Shown here in pieces: positions 34,001-41,761 of a stretch of DNA of 64,000 nt. Made by a program: the position numbers and the translations under genes. Source of the stretch: JBCCXL01 sp039191605. GTDB lineage: Bacteria > Acidobacteriota > Thermoanaerobaculia > Multivoradales > JAHZIX01. The stretch spans positions 263,538 through 327,537 of the forward strand of contig JBCCXL010000006.1 of assembly GCA_039191605.1 (NCBI GenBank), given 5' to 3'. The notes below the pieces were generated by a model. It was given only the letters and a program-made list of their open reading frames with translations, did no database searches and had not been told where the DNA came from. Numbering within the stretch: the first letter of the stretch is position 1; each line of letters begins with the position of its first letter.

Positions 34001-34091
34001 GATCGTAGAGGCTGGCGACTAGAAGCACGTCCCTCACCCGGAAGGGGGTGAGGGTTTGGTGCCGAAAGAATCGAAAGCCGCGGACGATCAT
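31089..34091 (-). CDS. PEP/pyruvate-binding (PPDK N-terminal-like) protein with receiver-like N-terminus
   Basis: A 1000-residue protein. Residues 1-150 and about 165-330 resemble response-regulator folds (VRVILLVEDSPSFYSSY, GTICDLRFPRRGRMDP). An ATP-binding module like that of pyruvate phosphate dikinase/PEP synthase follows: GSMGGKARGMAFLSRLL (about 420) and VRSSSIHEDS (about 525). The usual phosphohistidine swivelling domain and the C-terminal PEP-binding barrel are not evident, so it is not a complete PEP synthase. It could be a nucleotide-dependent kinase or regulator. It starts 15 bp after the gdhA stop, so the two form an operon and a link to carbon/nitrogen balance is plausible. Confidence 0.8.
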   Translation of the reverse strand: MIVRGFRFFRHQTLTPFRVRDVLLVASLYDRFILEEDGRFADKTLEGFAQLELSSPPDFTHVTSAREALDRLSKGRYDLVLATPHCGDMTPRELAWNMPPSPNQPPVAMLAYDEATASEQSQRPRSDGLDQVFLWNGDPRLGLALVKAVEDSRNVGHDTEHSEVRVILLVEDSPSFYSSYLPLIYNELLLQLQHLFKERHTERDRRHRIRARPKILLARNYEEAMLYFEKYQRYLLGTICDLRFPRRGRMDPMAGRDFIRQVRRRLPDLPVLLQTRGEEHRRLAQELSVRFADKTSPDLNAQLRSFIRTDFGFGPFVFRQRHDRKAVTQAADIQDMVRVLPTVPRDVLIYHAEHNHLSNWLMARGEFSLAEDLRPRKVSDFADGEALRQYLIQSFARFLEERAKGEVGEFSSDQNPLGTEFFRIGTGSMGGKARGMAFLSRLLAESEVHERFPGVKIAVPRTGVLCTDIFESYIERDDLQDRALAAQSDEEVVALFLERPLEPKVMQDLAALLEGVRYPLAVRSSSIHEDSEFQPLAGLYRTFMIPNAVPELRLEQLSRAVRLVFASVFLRSTRNYLKAHGLRVGDERMAVILQRLVGRHHGDRFYPHFAGVAQSHNYYPQGKMRPEDGIVTVALGLGQSIVDGGRVVRFCPRYPAVPLQMGSIKDALRFSQRHFYALDMADPRHLPEIHETTNLVRLDLEVAEADGTLDAVGATYSPDNDAIYDSIHRPGTRLVNFSGVLKHGVFPLAPLLEALLELGREGMGTPVEMEFAVDLAAQTSVRPGRALEGAVGEVPEMAPLQLRPLVASTSGEVEVDLARLPVSVHRLLEGEALGYGVRRGLEDVIYLHPRRYDPARGRELAAAIERLDHRLRRQDRSYVLLGPGRWGTADPWLGVPVDWPQVAGAALIAELELEGSGIDPSQGSHFFHNLTSLRVGYLCVRPHLDSDRADLEGLEALESLAPEVEPLGLRWVRLPRPYAAHLDAAARRGAVIPDNGPRSL

Positions 34092-34106
34092 CGCCGCCGC
34101 GAAGGG

Positions 34107-35465
34107 CTAGACCAGACCCTGATCGACCATCGCGTAGGCCACCCGCAGGAAGCCGGCGATGTTCGCGCCCGCCACCAGGTTGCCCTCGGCGCCGTACTTC
34201 TCGGCGGTGTCGCGGCAATTGCGGTGGATCTCCTTCATCAGACCCTGCAGTCGGCGGTCCACCTCTTCTCGGCTCCAGCGCTCCCCCTGGCTGTTCTGCG
34301 CCATCTCTAGGGCGGAAGTGGCGACGCCACCGGCGTTGGCCGCCTTACCCGGGCCGTAGAGGATCTTCTCCGCCACGAAGAAGTTCACCGCGTCCGGAGT
34401 GGAGGGCATGTTCGAGCCCTCGGAGAGGCAGTACACGCCGCCGTCCAGCAGGTTCTGAGCGTCCTTGCCGTTGATCTCATTCTGGGTCGCCGCCGGCAGC
34501 GCGATGTCCGCCGCGTGAGCCCACAGGGGATTGTGGTCGGCCTCCGGATCCCGCTCGGTGAATACCGCCCCGGGGTACTTCTCGACGTATTCCTTGATCC
34601 GCCCGCGACGCTCGTTCTTGAGCTTCTTGACGAAGTCCAGCTTCTCCCCGTCGATGCCTTCCTCATCGAAGATATAGCCGCCGGAATCCGACAGGGTGAG
34701 CACCTTACCGCCGAGCTGGAGCACCTTCTCGGTGGCGAATTGGGCGACGTTGCCGGAGCCGGAGATCAGGCAGCGCTTGCCCTCGAAGCTCTCCTCCCGG
34801 GTCGCCAACATCTCCTGGGCGAAGTACACCTGGCCGTAGCCGGTGGCCTCGGTGCGGATGCGGCTGCCGCCCCACTCCAGCCCCTTGCCGGTGAGCACGC
34901 CGTCGAAGCGATTGGCGAGGCGCTTGTACTGCCCGAAGAGGTAGCCAATCTCCCGGCCGCCGACGCCGATATCTCCAGCGGGAACGTCCGTCGAGGCCCC
35001 GATGTGCCGCCACAGCTCGGTCATGAAGCTCTGGCAGAAGCGCATCACCTCACTATCGCTGCGCCCCTTGGGGTTGAAGTCGGAGCCGCCCTTACCGCCG
35101 CCGATGTTGGTGGTGGTCAGAGAATTCTTGAAGATCTGCTCGAAGCCGAGAAATTTGAGAATCGACAGGTTCACCGACGGATGGAAGCGCAGGCCGCCCT
35201 TGTAGGGGCCCAGAGCGCTGTTGAACTCCACCCGGAAACCCCGCTGCACGTGAACCTCGTTGTCGTCGTCCATCCACGGCACGCGGAATTGGATCACTCG
35301 CTCCGGCTCCACCAGACGATCGACGATCTTGGCGCTGCGCAGCTCTCGATGTTGATCCAGCGCCGGCTGGATACTCTCCAGCACCTCGTCCACAGCCTGC
35401 AAAAACTCGGTCTCGTTCGGATTGCGCTTCACGATGGGATCCATCAACTCGCGGGGCGTGCTCAC
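34107..35465 (-). CDS. gdhA: NADP-type glutamate dehydrogenase
   Basis: Reductively aminates 2-oxoglutarate to glutamate in ammonia assimilation. The 452-residue length matches the hexameric bacterial GdhA. Substrate-site signatures are clear: KGGLRFHPSVNLS, the catalytic-lysine region GGGKGGSDFNPKG and PAGDIGVGGREIGYLFG. The nucleotide-binding fold carries ISGSGNVAQFA. The GTG start at 35465 has AAGGAG upstream. It leads a two-gene operon with the PEP/pyruvate-binding protein. Confidence 0.96.
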   Translation of the reverse strand: MSTPRELMDPIVKRNPNETEFLQAVDEVLESIQPALDQHRELRSAKIVDRLVEPERVIQFRVPWMDDDNEVHVQRGFRVEFNSALGPYKGGLRFHPSVNLSILKFLGFEQIFKNSLTTTNIGGGKGGSDFNPKGRSDSEVMRFCQSFMTELWRHIGASTDVPAGDIGVGGREIGYLFGQYKRLANRFDGVLTGKGLEWGGSRIRTEATGYGQVYFAQEMLATREESFEGKRCLISGSGNVAQFATEKVLQLGGKVLTLSDSGGYIFDEEGIDGEKLDFVKKLKNERRGRIKEYVEKYPGAVFTERDPEADHNPLWAHAADIALPAATQNEINGKDAQNLLDGGVYCLSEGSNMPSTPDAVNFFVAEKILYGPGKAANAGGVATSALEMAQNSQGERWSREEVDRRLQGLMKEIHRNCRDTAEKYGAEGNLVAGANIAGFLRVAYAMVDQGLV

Positions 35466-35883
35466 GGGCAGGAGTCTCCTTGATCAATTCACGGCGTCTC
35501 AGCCCCCTCCGGTTTACCGCGCATCCCATACGGGATCCCGGGCCTTCGGGGGAGGGCTCGCAAATCGGCCGGGATCTCGAGGATCCCGAAGTCTGGAAGA
35601 ACAGGGCCGAGGGCACACTGAAGCGAGCACCGTCGGCTGCGATCGGTCAGGGGAACAGGGAACAGAAGCTACAGAAGAGGTTCTTGAGATTCTAATGGCG
35701 ATAAGGCCACGGCGGGAATGTTACACGAGAACCTCCGCGGGAGACCACGGTGCCCCTATCAACCGCTACCAGCCCCCAGCGCTCGCTTTCTCCTAGATCT
35801 GTACCCAGCGGCCCTGACACTCTTCGCCGCCCCGCAACCATCTCGGTCCAGCTGCCGAGAGCGGAAATCTTTTCTTTCATCAC
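35466..35883. other. Intergenic region upstream of gdhA
   Basis: No supportable gene. It must hold the gdhA promoter (minus strand), for which I could not fix hexamers, and it ends at the promoter of the first M43 protease (plus strand). Confidence 0.5.
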
Positions 35884-35912
35884 TTGACAAGTCCCGAAAG
35901 TGCCTCTACCTT
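35884..35912 (+). promoter_or_regulatory. Sigma-70-like promoter of the first M43 protease
   Basis: TTGACA, a 17-base spacer, then TACCTT. The equivalent site before the second copy (37469) keeps TTGACA and the 17-base spacing, which supports function. Confidence 0.7.
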
Positions 35913-35917
35913 CTTGC

Positions 35918-36310
35918 CACCTTAAGTTGTTTGCTTTTCTTCGGCGTCACTCTGCCGCCACTCCACGGGAAAGCCCCTCTTGTCGCTGCTCATGCATGGA
36001 GGACGCTTTCCGGTCTCAGTGATCCTGCCGCCTGGCCCCTTCCGCTTGGAACATTCTGCCTTGGCGGTTCCGTCTGAAAGGTCTCTAGATGCCCCTTTGG
36101 GGCATTCCCCTCGGATCACGCCTGTTCAGTCCAAGATTCCGGTCCACTTCATGCCTTGGTTTCTCGGCCCGCGGGTTCGCGTACCCGCATTCAGGGCCTT
36201 TCCGTACAGCCTATGAAGTCGTGGTGATTTCGTCGTTTTGACGGTTCACCTACCCTCTTCATGGGTCTCCGTTCCTTGCCTTGCAACACGTTCTTCGGAG
36301 GACAACCAAC
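35918..36310 (+). promoter_or_regulatory. Long conserved leader of the first M43 protease
   Basis: About 390 nt separate the promoter from the GTG start. Large parts recur before the second copy. Hairpins can be drawn: ATGCCCC-TTT-GGGGCAT (36089-36105) and GCGGGT-TCGCGT-ACCCGC (near 36171-36188). The ribosome site GGAGG lies at 36297. No known riboswitch class is recognised. Confidence 0.5.
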
Positions 36311-37216
36311 GTGAAGAAGACCCTATCCATGATCGTCGTCTGCGCCCTGGTGGCGCTGACCCCGGCTTTCGGCCAGCTCGCTCTCGAGACCGGCGCCGAC
36401 ATCCACAACATCCACTTCCACAACGAGAGCGGCGAGCTGGTGCGCGGCACCCGATGCGCCACCCTGCCGGATAGCTCCGCACTGCAGGAGAAGGTGCGCC
36501 AGCAGGTCACCGCCCAGATCGAAAAAATGGGCTTTGACTTCAACAACGCCACGGAAGCCACCAGCATCCCCATCGCCTGGCACGTGATCCGCGGCAACGG
36601 CGGCGTCGGTGATCTCACCAACGCCGAAATCAACAGCCAGATCAGCGTGCTCAACGCCGCCTTCGCCGGCACCGGCTTCTCCTTCACCCTGTCCAGCGTC
36701 GACCGCACCACCCGCAACGGCTGGTTCACCCGCTGCGAGCGCAGCAACGTCGAGCGCCGGATGAAGTCCGCCCTCAACATCAGCCCCGCCACCACCCTGA
36801 ACGTCTACTCCTGCCAGCCCGGCGGCGGCATTCTGGGCTACGCCACCTTCCCCTGGGCCTACGCCGAGAGCGACTACCGCCACGGCGTCGTGCTGCTCTA
36901 CTCCACCCTTCCCGGTGGCTCCGCCGCGCCCTACAACCTCGGCGACACCGGCACCCACGAGGTCGGCCACTACCTCGGCCTCTACCACACCTTCCAGGGC
37001 GGCTGCGGCGGCTCCGGTGACTTCATCGCCGACACCCCTGCCGAGGCCAGCCCGGCCTTCGGCTGCCCCGTCGGCCGCGACACCTGCGCCGGCGGTGGCC
37101 CGGACCCGATCTTCAACTTCATGGACTACACCGACGACGCCTGCATGAACCAGTTCACCGCGGACCAGACCACCCGCATGCAGGCCGCCGTCTCGATCTA
37201 CAAGCCCAGCCTCTGA
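36311..37216 (+). CDS. Secreted M43-type zinc metalloprotease, copy 1
   Basis: A 301-residue exported peptidase of the pappalysin/cytophagalysin type. The signal peptide is MKKTLSMIVVCALVALTPAF followed by GQ. The zinc site is HEVGHYLGLYH (about 217-227), the metzincin HExxHxxGxxH pattern, and the Met-turn is FNFMDYTDDACM. Four or more Cys in the mature domain fit disulphides (YSCQPGG, GGCGGSG, FGCPVGRDTC). The GTG at 36311 has GGAGG nine bases upstream and begins the signal peptide; earlier in-frame codons lack a site. A close paralogue follows with its own promoter and leader. Confidence 0.93.
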   Translation: MKKTLSMIVVCALVALTPAFGQLALETGADIHNIHFHNESGELVRGTRCATLPDSSALQEKVRQQVTAQIEKMGFDFNNATEATSIPIAWHVIRGNGGVGDLTNAEINSQISVLNAAFAGTGFSFTLSSVDRTTRNGWFTRCERSNVERRMKSALNISPATTLNVYSCQPGGGILGYATFPWAYAESDYRHGVVLLYSTLPGGSAAPYNLGDTGTHEVGHYLGLYHTFQGGCGGSGDFIADTPAEASPAFGCPVGRDTCAGGGPDPIFNFMDYTDDACMNQFTADQTTRMQAAVSIYKPSL

Positions 37217-37283
37217 TCGTTGGGTTTAGAGCCTGACGCTCGACGCCCTTCGCGTGGGTTCATCGAGCGCGGGCTCGTCAATC

Positions 37284-37319
37284 AAAGGAGAGCTCTTCCG
37301 GGAGCTCTCCTTTTTTTCT
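37284..37319 (+). terminator. Rho-independent terminator of M43 copy 1
   Basis: AAAGGAGAGCTC-TTCCG-GGAGCTCTCCTTT followed by a run of T, 67 bases after the stop codon. Confidence 0.92.
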
Positions 37320-37468
37320 TTGGTGCTAGTGGCTCTCGAAGGTTGCCGGAGTCTCGATACTCCGGCAGACATCAGCCGCTTCGGACGCTGGAAGCATTCA
37401 GCGCTGTGTTCACGCTTCTGCGAAAACCTCGCCCTCCTCAAGCCTTCAGCGCTTCTCTGCTTCATCCC

Positions 37469-37497
37469 TTGACAAGCTCCCAAAGTGGCTCTAACTT
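37469..37497 (+). promoter_or_regulatory. Sigma-70-like promoter of the second M43 protease
   Basis: TTGACA, 17 bases, TAACTT. It is the duplicate of the site at 35884. Confidence 0.7.
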
Positions 37498-37502
37498 CAG
37501 GC

Positions 37503-37872
37503 CACCTTAACTTGCTTGATTTTCTTCGGCGTCATCCCCTGGCGCCGACTCAACGGTGAAGCGCCTCTCGTAGCGACTCAGGCTTCGAGGGGCTCTCCGG
37601 TCTCAGTGATCCCGCCTGCTGGCGCATTCCGCCTGGAAGGTCTCTGGATGTCCGTTTTTTGGGCATTCCCCCCTCGGATCACGCCTCTTCGGTCCAAGAG
37701 TCCAGTTCACGTCTCGCCTTAGTTTCTCGGCCCGCGGGCTCGCGTACCCGCATTCAGGGCCATTCCATACGGCCTGTGGAGTCGTGGTGATTTCGTCGTT
37801 TTGACGGCTCGCCTACCTCTTCATGGGTCTCCGTCCCTTGCCTTGCAACACGTTCTTCGGAGGACAACCAAC
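37503..37872 (+). promoter_or_regulatory. Long conserved leader of the second M43 protease
   Basis: About 370 nt, homologous to the leader at 35918. The hairpin ATGTCC...GGGCAT keeps pairing through a G-U wobble where copy 1 has G-C. The last 150 bases before the start are almost identical to copy 1. No known RNA family is recognised. Confidence 0.5.
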
Positions 37873-38775
37873 GTGAAGAAGATTCTTTCCATGATCGTCG
37901 TCTGCGCCCTGGTGGCGCTGACCCCGGCCTTCGGCCAGCTCGCTCTCGAGGCCGGCGCCGACATCCACAACATCCACTTCCAGGACGAGAGCGGCGAGCT
38001 GGTGCGCGGCACCCGCTGCGCCACCCTGCCGGACAGCTCCGCGGTGCAGAACCAGGTGCGCGAGATGCTCGAGGGCAAGGTGCGTGAGATCGGCGGCAAC
38101 AGCGCCACCGAGATGACCATCAACATCCCCATCGCCTGGCACGTGATCTACAACAACGCCGGCGTCGGCAACCTCTCCAACGCTGAGATCCAGGACCAGG
38201 TGGACGTGCTCAACAGCGCCTTCGCCGGCACCGGCTTCACCTTCAGCCTGTCCAGCGTCGATCGCACCCGCAGCAACCGGGCCTTCACCCGCTGCGAGCG
38301 CTCCAACATCGAGAACCGCATGAAGTCCGCCCTGGCCATCAGCCCCGCCACCACCCTGAACGTCTACTCCTGCCAGCCCGGCGGCGGCATCCTCGGCTAC
38401 GCCACCTTCCCCTGGTCCTACCCGGAGAGCGACTACCGCCACGGCGTGGTGCTGCTCTACTCCTCCCTGCCCGGCGGCTCCGCCGCGCCCTACAACCTCG
38501 GCGACACCGGCACCCACGAGGTCGGTCACTACCTCGGCCTCTACCACACCTTCCAGGGCGGCTGCGCCGCCCCCGGTGACTTCGTCGCCGATACGCCCCC
38601 CGAGGCCAGTCCGGCCTTCGGCTGCCCCGTCGGTCGCGACACCTGCGCCGGTGGCGGCGTCGACCCGATCTTCAACTTCATGGACTACACCGACGACGCC
38701 TGCATGAACCAGTTCACCACGGATCAGACCTCCCGCATGCAGGCCGCCGTGGCCACCTATAAGCCCAGCCTCTGA
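37873..38775 (+). CDS. Secreted M43-type zinc metalloprotease, copy 2
   Basis: A 300-residue paralogue of the preceding gene. The signal peptide (MKKILSMIVVCALVALTPAF), zinc motif HEVGHYLGLYH, Met-turn FMDYTDDACM and all Cys positions are kept. Most differences lie in the N-terminal third of the mature protein (residues about 45-90), which looks like a propeptide, and at scattered surface positions. The same GTG start and GGAGG site are used. The duplication includes promoter, leader and coding region and repeats with a period of about 1.56 kb. Distinct substrates or dosage are both possible. Confidence 0.93.
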   Translation: MKKILSMIVVCALVALTPAFGQLALEAGADIHNIHFQDESGELVRGTRCATLPDSSAVQNQVREMLEGKVREIGGNSATEMTINIPIAWHVIYNNAGVGNLSNAEIQDQVDVLNSAFAGTGFTFSLSSVDRTRSNRAFTRCERSNIENRMKSALAISPATTLNVYSCQPGGGILGYATFPWSYPESDYRHGVVLLYSSLPGGSAAPYNLGDTGTHEVGHYLGLYHTFQGGCAAPGDFVADTPPEASPAFGCPVGRDTCAGGGVDPIFNFMDYTDDACMNQFTTDQTSRMQAAVATYKPSL

Positions 38776-38840
38776 TCGCTGCGCTGACCGGCTGAAGCTC
38801 TAGCCCTTCGCGTGGGCTTGCAGTGCCGAAGCCAACCTTT

Positions 38841-38878
38841 GGGGAGGGCTCTTTCGAGGGCTCTCCCCTTATCTTTTT
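38841..38878 (+). terminator. Rho-independent terminator of M43 copy 2
   Basis: GGGGAGGGCTC and GAGGGCTCTCCCC form the stem, followed by TTATCTTTTT. Confidence 0.85.
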
Positions 38879-38996
38879 CGCCCGCCCATCGCTTCCCTTC
38901 ACCGCCCCGACGGGCCCTAGCTCAAGCTCATAGGGAAAGCCTGTACCTCACCCTGGCCCCCATCGTCGATACCGCATCGAATCGTCTGGGCGTGCC

Positions 38997-39025
38997 TTGG
39001 GTCCACCTTCTGGCTGCGATACACT
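38997..39025 (+). promoter_or_regulatory. Possible promoter of the phenylalanine hydroxylase gene
   Basis: TTGGGT, 17 bases, TACACT, about 115 bases upstream of the GTG start. Both hexamers match the sigma-70 consensus at four of six positions. Confidence 0.4.
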
Positions 39026-39140
39026 GCCATGTGCGGGACCCAGCCTCGACCGTTCTTCGAGAGCGGGCGCTAGAGCATTTCCTGCCCTCAGCAACGCAAT
39101 TCATCCCCAGCTGTTCTATCGATTTTGGAGGTTGCCCATA

Positions 39141-40097
39141 GTGGAGACGACGACGAGCGAGGCCAAGCCCGAGGATAGCCAAAAGAGCATGGGCACCGGG
39201 TTGACCACCACCCGCGCCCCCTTCATCGAGGAAGCCAAGGGCCGAGGCGAGATGTTCATCCGCCAGCCCTACGAGCACTACAACGACAACAACCACGAGG
39301 CCTGGCGGCGCATGTTCCAGCGCATGGAGCCGCGGTGGCGCAAGTACGCCAACGACAAATTCCTCGAGGGCATCGACTGCCTCGCCCTCGACCCGAAGGC
39401 CGTGCCTCGCCTGGAAGACGTCAACCGTTTCCTCGACCCCCTCACCGGCTTCAAGGCCAAGGCCGTCGCCGGCTATATCCCCGCCTACCTCTTCTTCGAC
39501 AGCCTCCGTCGTCGCGAATTCCCCACCACCATCACCGTGCGCTCCCTGGATAGCCTGGACTACCTGCCCGAGCCGGACATCTTCCACGACATTTCCGGCC
39601 ACGTGCCGATGCACACCGACCGCGACTTCGCCGACGCCCTGGTGCGTATCGGTGACGTCGCCCACGTCGCCGCCGAGCGCTACGCCGGCGACACCAACAA
39701 AGAGCGCGCCCTGCGAGAACTAGACAGCATCATCAAGGCCCTCGCCCGCTTCTTCTGGTTTACCGTCGAGTTCGGCCTGATGCGCGAGGGCAAAGACCTC
39801 AAGGTCTACGGCAGCGGCCTGCTGAGCTCCTACGGCGAGATCGAGTACTGCATCGAGTCCCGCGACGTCCAGCGCTACCCCTTCCAGCTCGAGTGGGTCG
39901 TCAACCAATACTTCGAGATCCACCACTACCAGCCCCTCCTCTTTATCGTCGACTCCTTCGACCACCTCTTCCAGCTCGCCGACGAGCTCGGAGACTGGGT
40001 CCGCAAAGGCAAAGTCTGCAACGTCAGCCCCGGCGAGCCCCTCGTCAACCAGGAAGACCTCCAGAGCTTCCTCGACGCCGTGGCGGAGAACAACTGA
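39141..40097 (+). CDS. phhA: Phenylalanine 4-monooxygenase (pterin-dependent)
   Basis: Hydroxylates phenylalanine to tyrosine using Fe(II), O2 and a tetrahydropterin. The 318-residue protein matches the catalytic domain of aromatic amino-acid hydroxylases: PDIFHDISGHVPM supplies the two iron His, FWFTVEFGL the iron Glu, and ESRDVQRYPFQ lies in the C-terminal part. Bacterial enzymes are usually 260-300 residues. The GTG at 39141 has GGAGG nine bases upstream; an ATG at 39189 is the alternative, and a longer frame from 38997 lacks a site. The carbinolamine dehydratase that recycles the oxidised cofactor lies 0.8 kb away, facing this gene. Tyrosine or tryptophan hydroxylation cannot be excluded from sequence. 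Confidence 0.92.
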   Translation: METTTSEAKPEDSQKSMGTGLTTTRAPFIEEAKGRGEMFIRQPYEHYNDNNHEAWRRMFQRMEPRWRKYANDKFLEGIDCLALDPKAVPRLEDVNRFLDPLTGFKAKAVAGYIPAYLFFDSLRRREFPTTITVRSLDSLDYLPEPDIFHDISGHVPMHTDRDFADALVRIGDVAHVAAERYAGDTNKERALRELDSIIKALARFFWFTVEFGLMREGKDLKVYGSGLLSSYGEIEYCIESRDVQRYPFQLEWVVNQYFEIHHYQPLLFIVDSFDHLFQLADELGDWVRKGKVCNVSPGEPLVNQEDLQSFLDAVAENN

Positions 40098-40156
40098 GCC
40101 GCGAGCCTCCCCAGCTGCCAGACCGGTAGCAGATCAGTCAGCGAGATGAATGCGTG

Positions 40157-40196
40157 AAAAAGCGCCCGATCCTTCGAGGATCCGGGCGCTTTTTCT
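40157..40196 (+). terminator. Rho-independent terminator after phhA
   Basis: AAAAAGCGCCCGATCCT-TCG-AGGATCCGGGCGCTTTTT, a long near-perfect stem ending in T. Confidence 0.93.
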
Positions 40197-40466
40197 TACA
40201 GATAGACGTCGACCTTGGCTGGACTTAACAGCTCCTAGCAAATGATAATATCAATATACCTTGGGCAGAATAGGTCGAAGTAGATCACTCTTCAGAACTC
40301 ATAGTTACCTTCCCTGATCAGGGATACCGAACTTGGAGACTAAGAAAACGCATTGCGCGCCTCACAAACTTTCCGTCGCATGGCAGACTGAGTCTTAGTT
40401 CAGAATAATGGACGAATGTCTAGACCGCCTTCACAGCCACTAAAATCATTTAAATAAGGATTGATT
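40197..40466. other. AT-rich intergenic stretch
   Basis: No gene seen. The base composition is visibly richer in A+T than the flanks and continues into the small gene that follows, suggesting inserted DNA. Confidence 0.5.
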
Positions 40467-40769
40467 TTGAAAGAGAAAGTCATCATCTCCATCATTGCCT
40501 CTCTAGTCACCTCGGCAATCATTTACTTAGCGGCCTCTTTTCAATCAGAAACGATCGTAAAGCTCCTTGGCGGAGCCACGGCAGATCAAATCACGGCAAT
40601 CCACGGCAGGATAGACGAAATCCAAAGCCGAACCCAGTTCATACAAGTGTCTGAGCGTGATGAAGCTACACACATTAAAGCCGGTAGTTTTCAGTATAGC
40701 TTTCATAATGACGGCAACTTCCGCGTATACGACGCTGCGGGGAACGTGATCCCACTCCGAGTTGAATAA
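40467..40769 (+). CDS. Small membrane-anchored protein of unknown function
   Basis: Not recognised. About 100 residues from a TTG start with AAGGA six bases upstream; a TTG two codons earlier would leave no spacing. One N-terminal membrane helix (VIISIIASLVTSAIIYLAA) is followed by a short helical linker (TADQITAIHGRIDEIQSR) and a C-terminal beta-rich part (FQYSFHNDGNFRVYDAAGNVIPL). Codons are A/T-rich compared with neighbours, so the gene may have been acquired. Confidence 0.55.
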   Translation: MKEKVIISIIASLVTSAIIYLAASFQSETIVKLLGGATADQITAIHGRIDEIQSRTQFIQVSERDEATHIKAGSFQYSFHNDGNFRVYDAAGNVIPLRVE

Positions 40770-40885
40770 CAAGAATCCGCCGAAGAGTGAAGGGTACCGC
40801 ACCCTCGTAAACAAATGATTTCAGCGCCTTATCCGTATGATGAAAGGCTCTCCCAAAGCTTCGGCATAGCAATTGCTCAGCCTAG

Positions 40886-41173
40886 CTACCGCCCTAAGCG
40901 ATCCATCTCCGCCGCCAGATCAAAGTCCTTGTCGCTGATGCCATCCACGTCGTGGGTCGCGAGATGAACGACCACCCGGTTGTAAACGTTGAACCACTCG
41001 GGGTGATGGTTGGCGGACTCGGCGACAAGGGCGACCTTGGCCATGAAGCCAAAGGCTCCAACGAAGTTGTCGAAGATAAAGGTCTTATGGAGCTTACCCT
41101 GGTCGAGGGTCCAGCCGGTGAGGCCCTCGAGCTTCTGCTGCACATCGCTATCGGAAAGCTTGGTCACGGCCAT
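40886..41173 (-). CDS. phhB: Pterin-4a-carbinolamine dehydratase
   Basis: Dehydrates 4a-hydroxytetrahydrobiopterin, the by-product of aromatic amino-acid hydroxylases, on the way back to the active cofactor. The 95-residue length is typical. The active-site block ESANHHPEWFNVYNRVVVHL holds the conserved His pair and the Trp, followed by THDVDGISDKDFDLA. The ATG at 41173 has GGGAGAAG upstream. It converges on phhA with only the small AT-rich gene between them, so the functional link is strong although the two are not co-transcribed. Confidence 0.94.
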   Translation of the reverse strand: MAVTKLSDSDVQQKLEGLTGWTLDQGKLHKTFIFDNFVGAFGFMAKVALVAESANHHPEWFNVYNRVVVHLATHDVDGISDKDFDLAAEMDRLGR

Positions 41174-41235
41174 GGTGTCTTCTCCCGGAGGTTGAGGTCG
41201 TGGTGGGAGCCGAGGATAGCAGGCGAGCGACCGAC

Positions 41236-41424
41236 TCAGCCCCCAGGAGAGTAGGTGACGGTAGCGACTTCTCCGCCGATGCTGAGCTGGGCGGTGTCAA
41301 GCTCCTGAAGGTTGCCGTCGGGCCAGCGGACTCGGGCGGTGTCGGTGGCGCCGAAGCCGAAGGTGAGGGGGAGCTCGCTTTGGGAGAGGTAGGACTTGGT
41401 GGGCATGAGCCAGTGACGCTGGAT
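41236..41424 (-). pseudogene. Duplicated 3' fragment of the CRTAC1 gene
   Basis: About 63 codons that match the end of the intact gene at 42419-44293. In frame it reads MPTKSYLSQSELPLTFGFGA, then ARVRWPDG, QELDTAQLS and TYSPGG before the stop. Against the intact copy it lacks three residues after FGFGATD and has several substitutions. A TGA lies just before the homology begins and no start or upstream domains are present, so it is a remnant of a duplication. Confidence 0.85.
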
Positions 41425-41469
41425 GAAAGGTCATCATGCGGCCTACAACCCTAGATCGCAGATCGAGAG

Positions 41470-41592
41470 TCAGCCAAGTCGTCCGTCGGGGTCGACGCCA
41501 GGACCCAACAAGAACGTGGCGAAGACCTCCGCGATGAGACCGATGAAGATGGAGCTCAGAGCGATGATGGAAGGAAGGTCGCGGGTGCGCAT
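41470..41592 (-). CDS. 40-residue membrane peptide with GPGVDPDG ending
   Basis: Not recognised. The sequence runs from MRTRDLPSIIALSS through a hydrophobic helix (SSIFIGLIAEVFATFLLG) to PGVDPDGRLG. AAAGGA lies 9 bases before the ATG. A second gene 292 bp away, on the same strand, has the same length, the same SIFI and FLLGPGVDP blocks and a similar leader. That conservation supports translation of both. One membrane pass with a short C-terminal tail is predicted. Role unknown. Confidence 0.6.
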   Translation of the reverse strand: MRTRDLPSIIALSSIFIGLIAEVFATFLLGPGVDPDGRLG

Positions 41593-41761
41593 CAGGAATG
41601 TCCTTTCGGTTCAGCTCGGCCCTCCCCCGAATGTTTCTCGAGAGCTCGCCAGGAGCTTCGGAGCGATCCAAGAGCTTGGGCTCGGATGATTGGCAAAAGA
41701 AGAGACGAGCCCAGCCCAGCCCGCTTGGGCCGCGAAAGCTTCTAACAGGCTGGGCTGGGGA

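Noticed and set aside
35980..36216. Possible upstream reading frame in the protease leader
   Set aside because: The matching frame in the second leader is only partly conserved and shifts; the similarity is better explained by a conserved RNA.
38997..39140. N-terminal extension of phenylalanine hydroxylase
   Set aside because: No ribosome site, no family homology, and it covers a likely promoter; GTG at 39141 has GGAGG.
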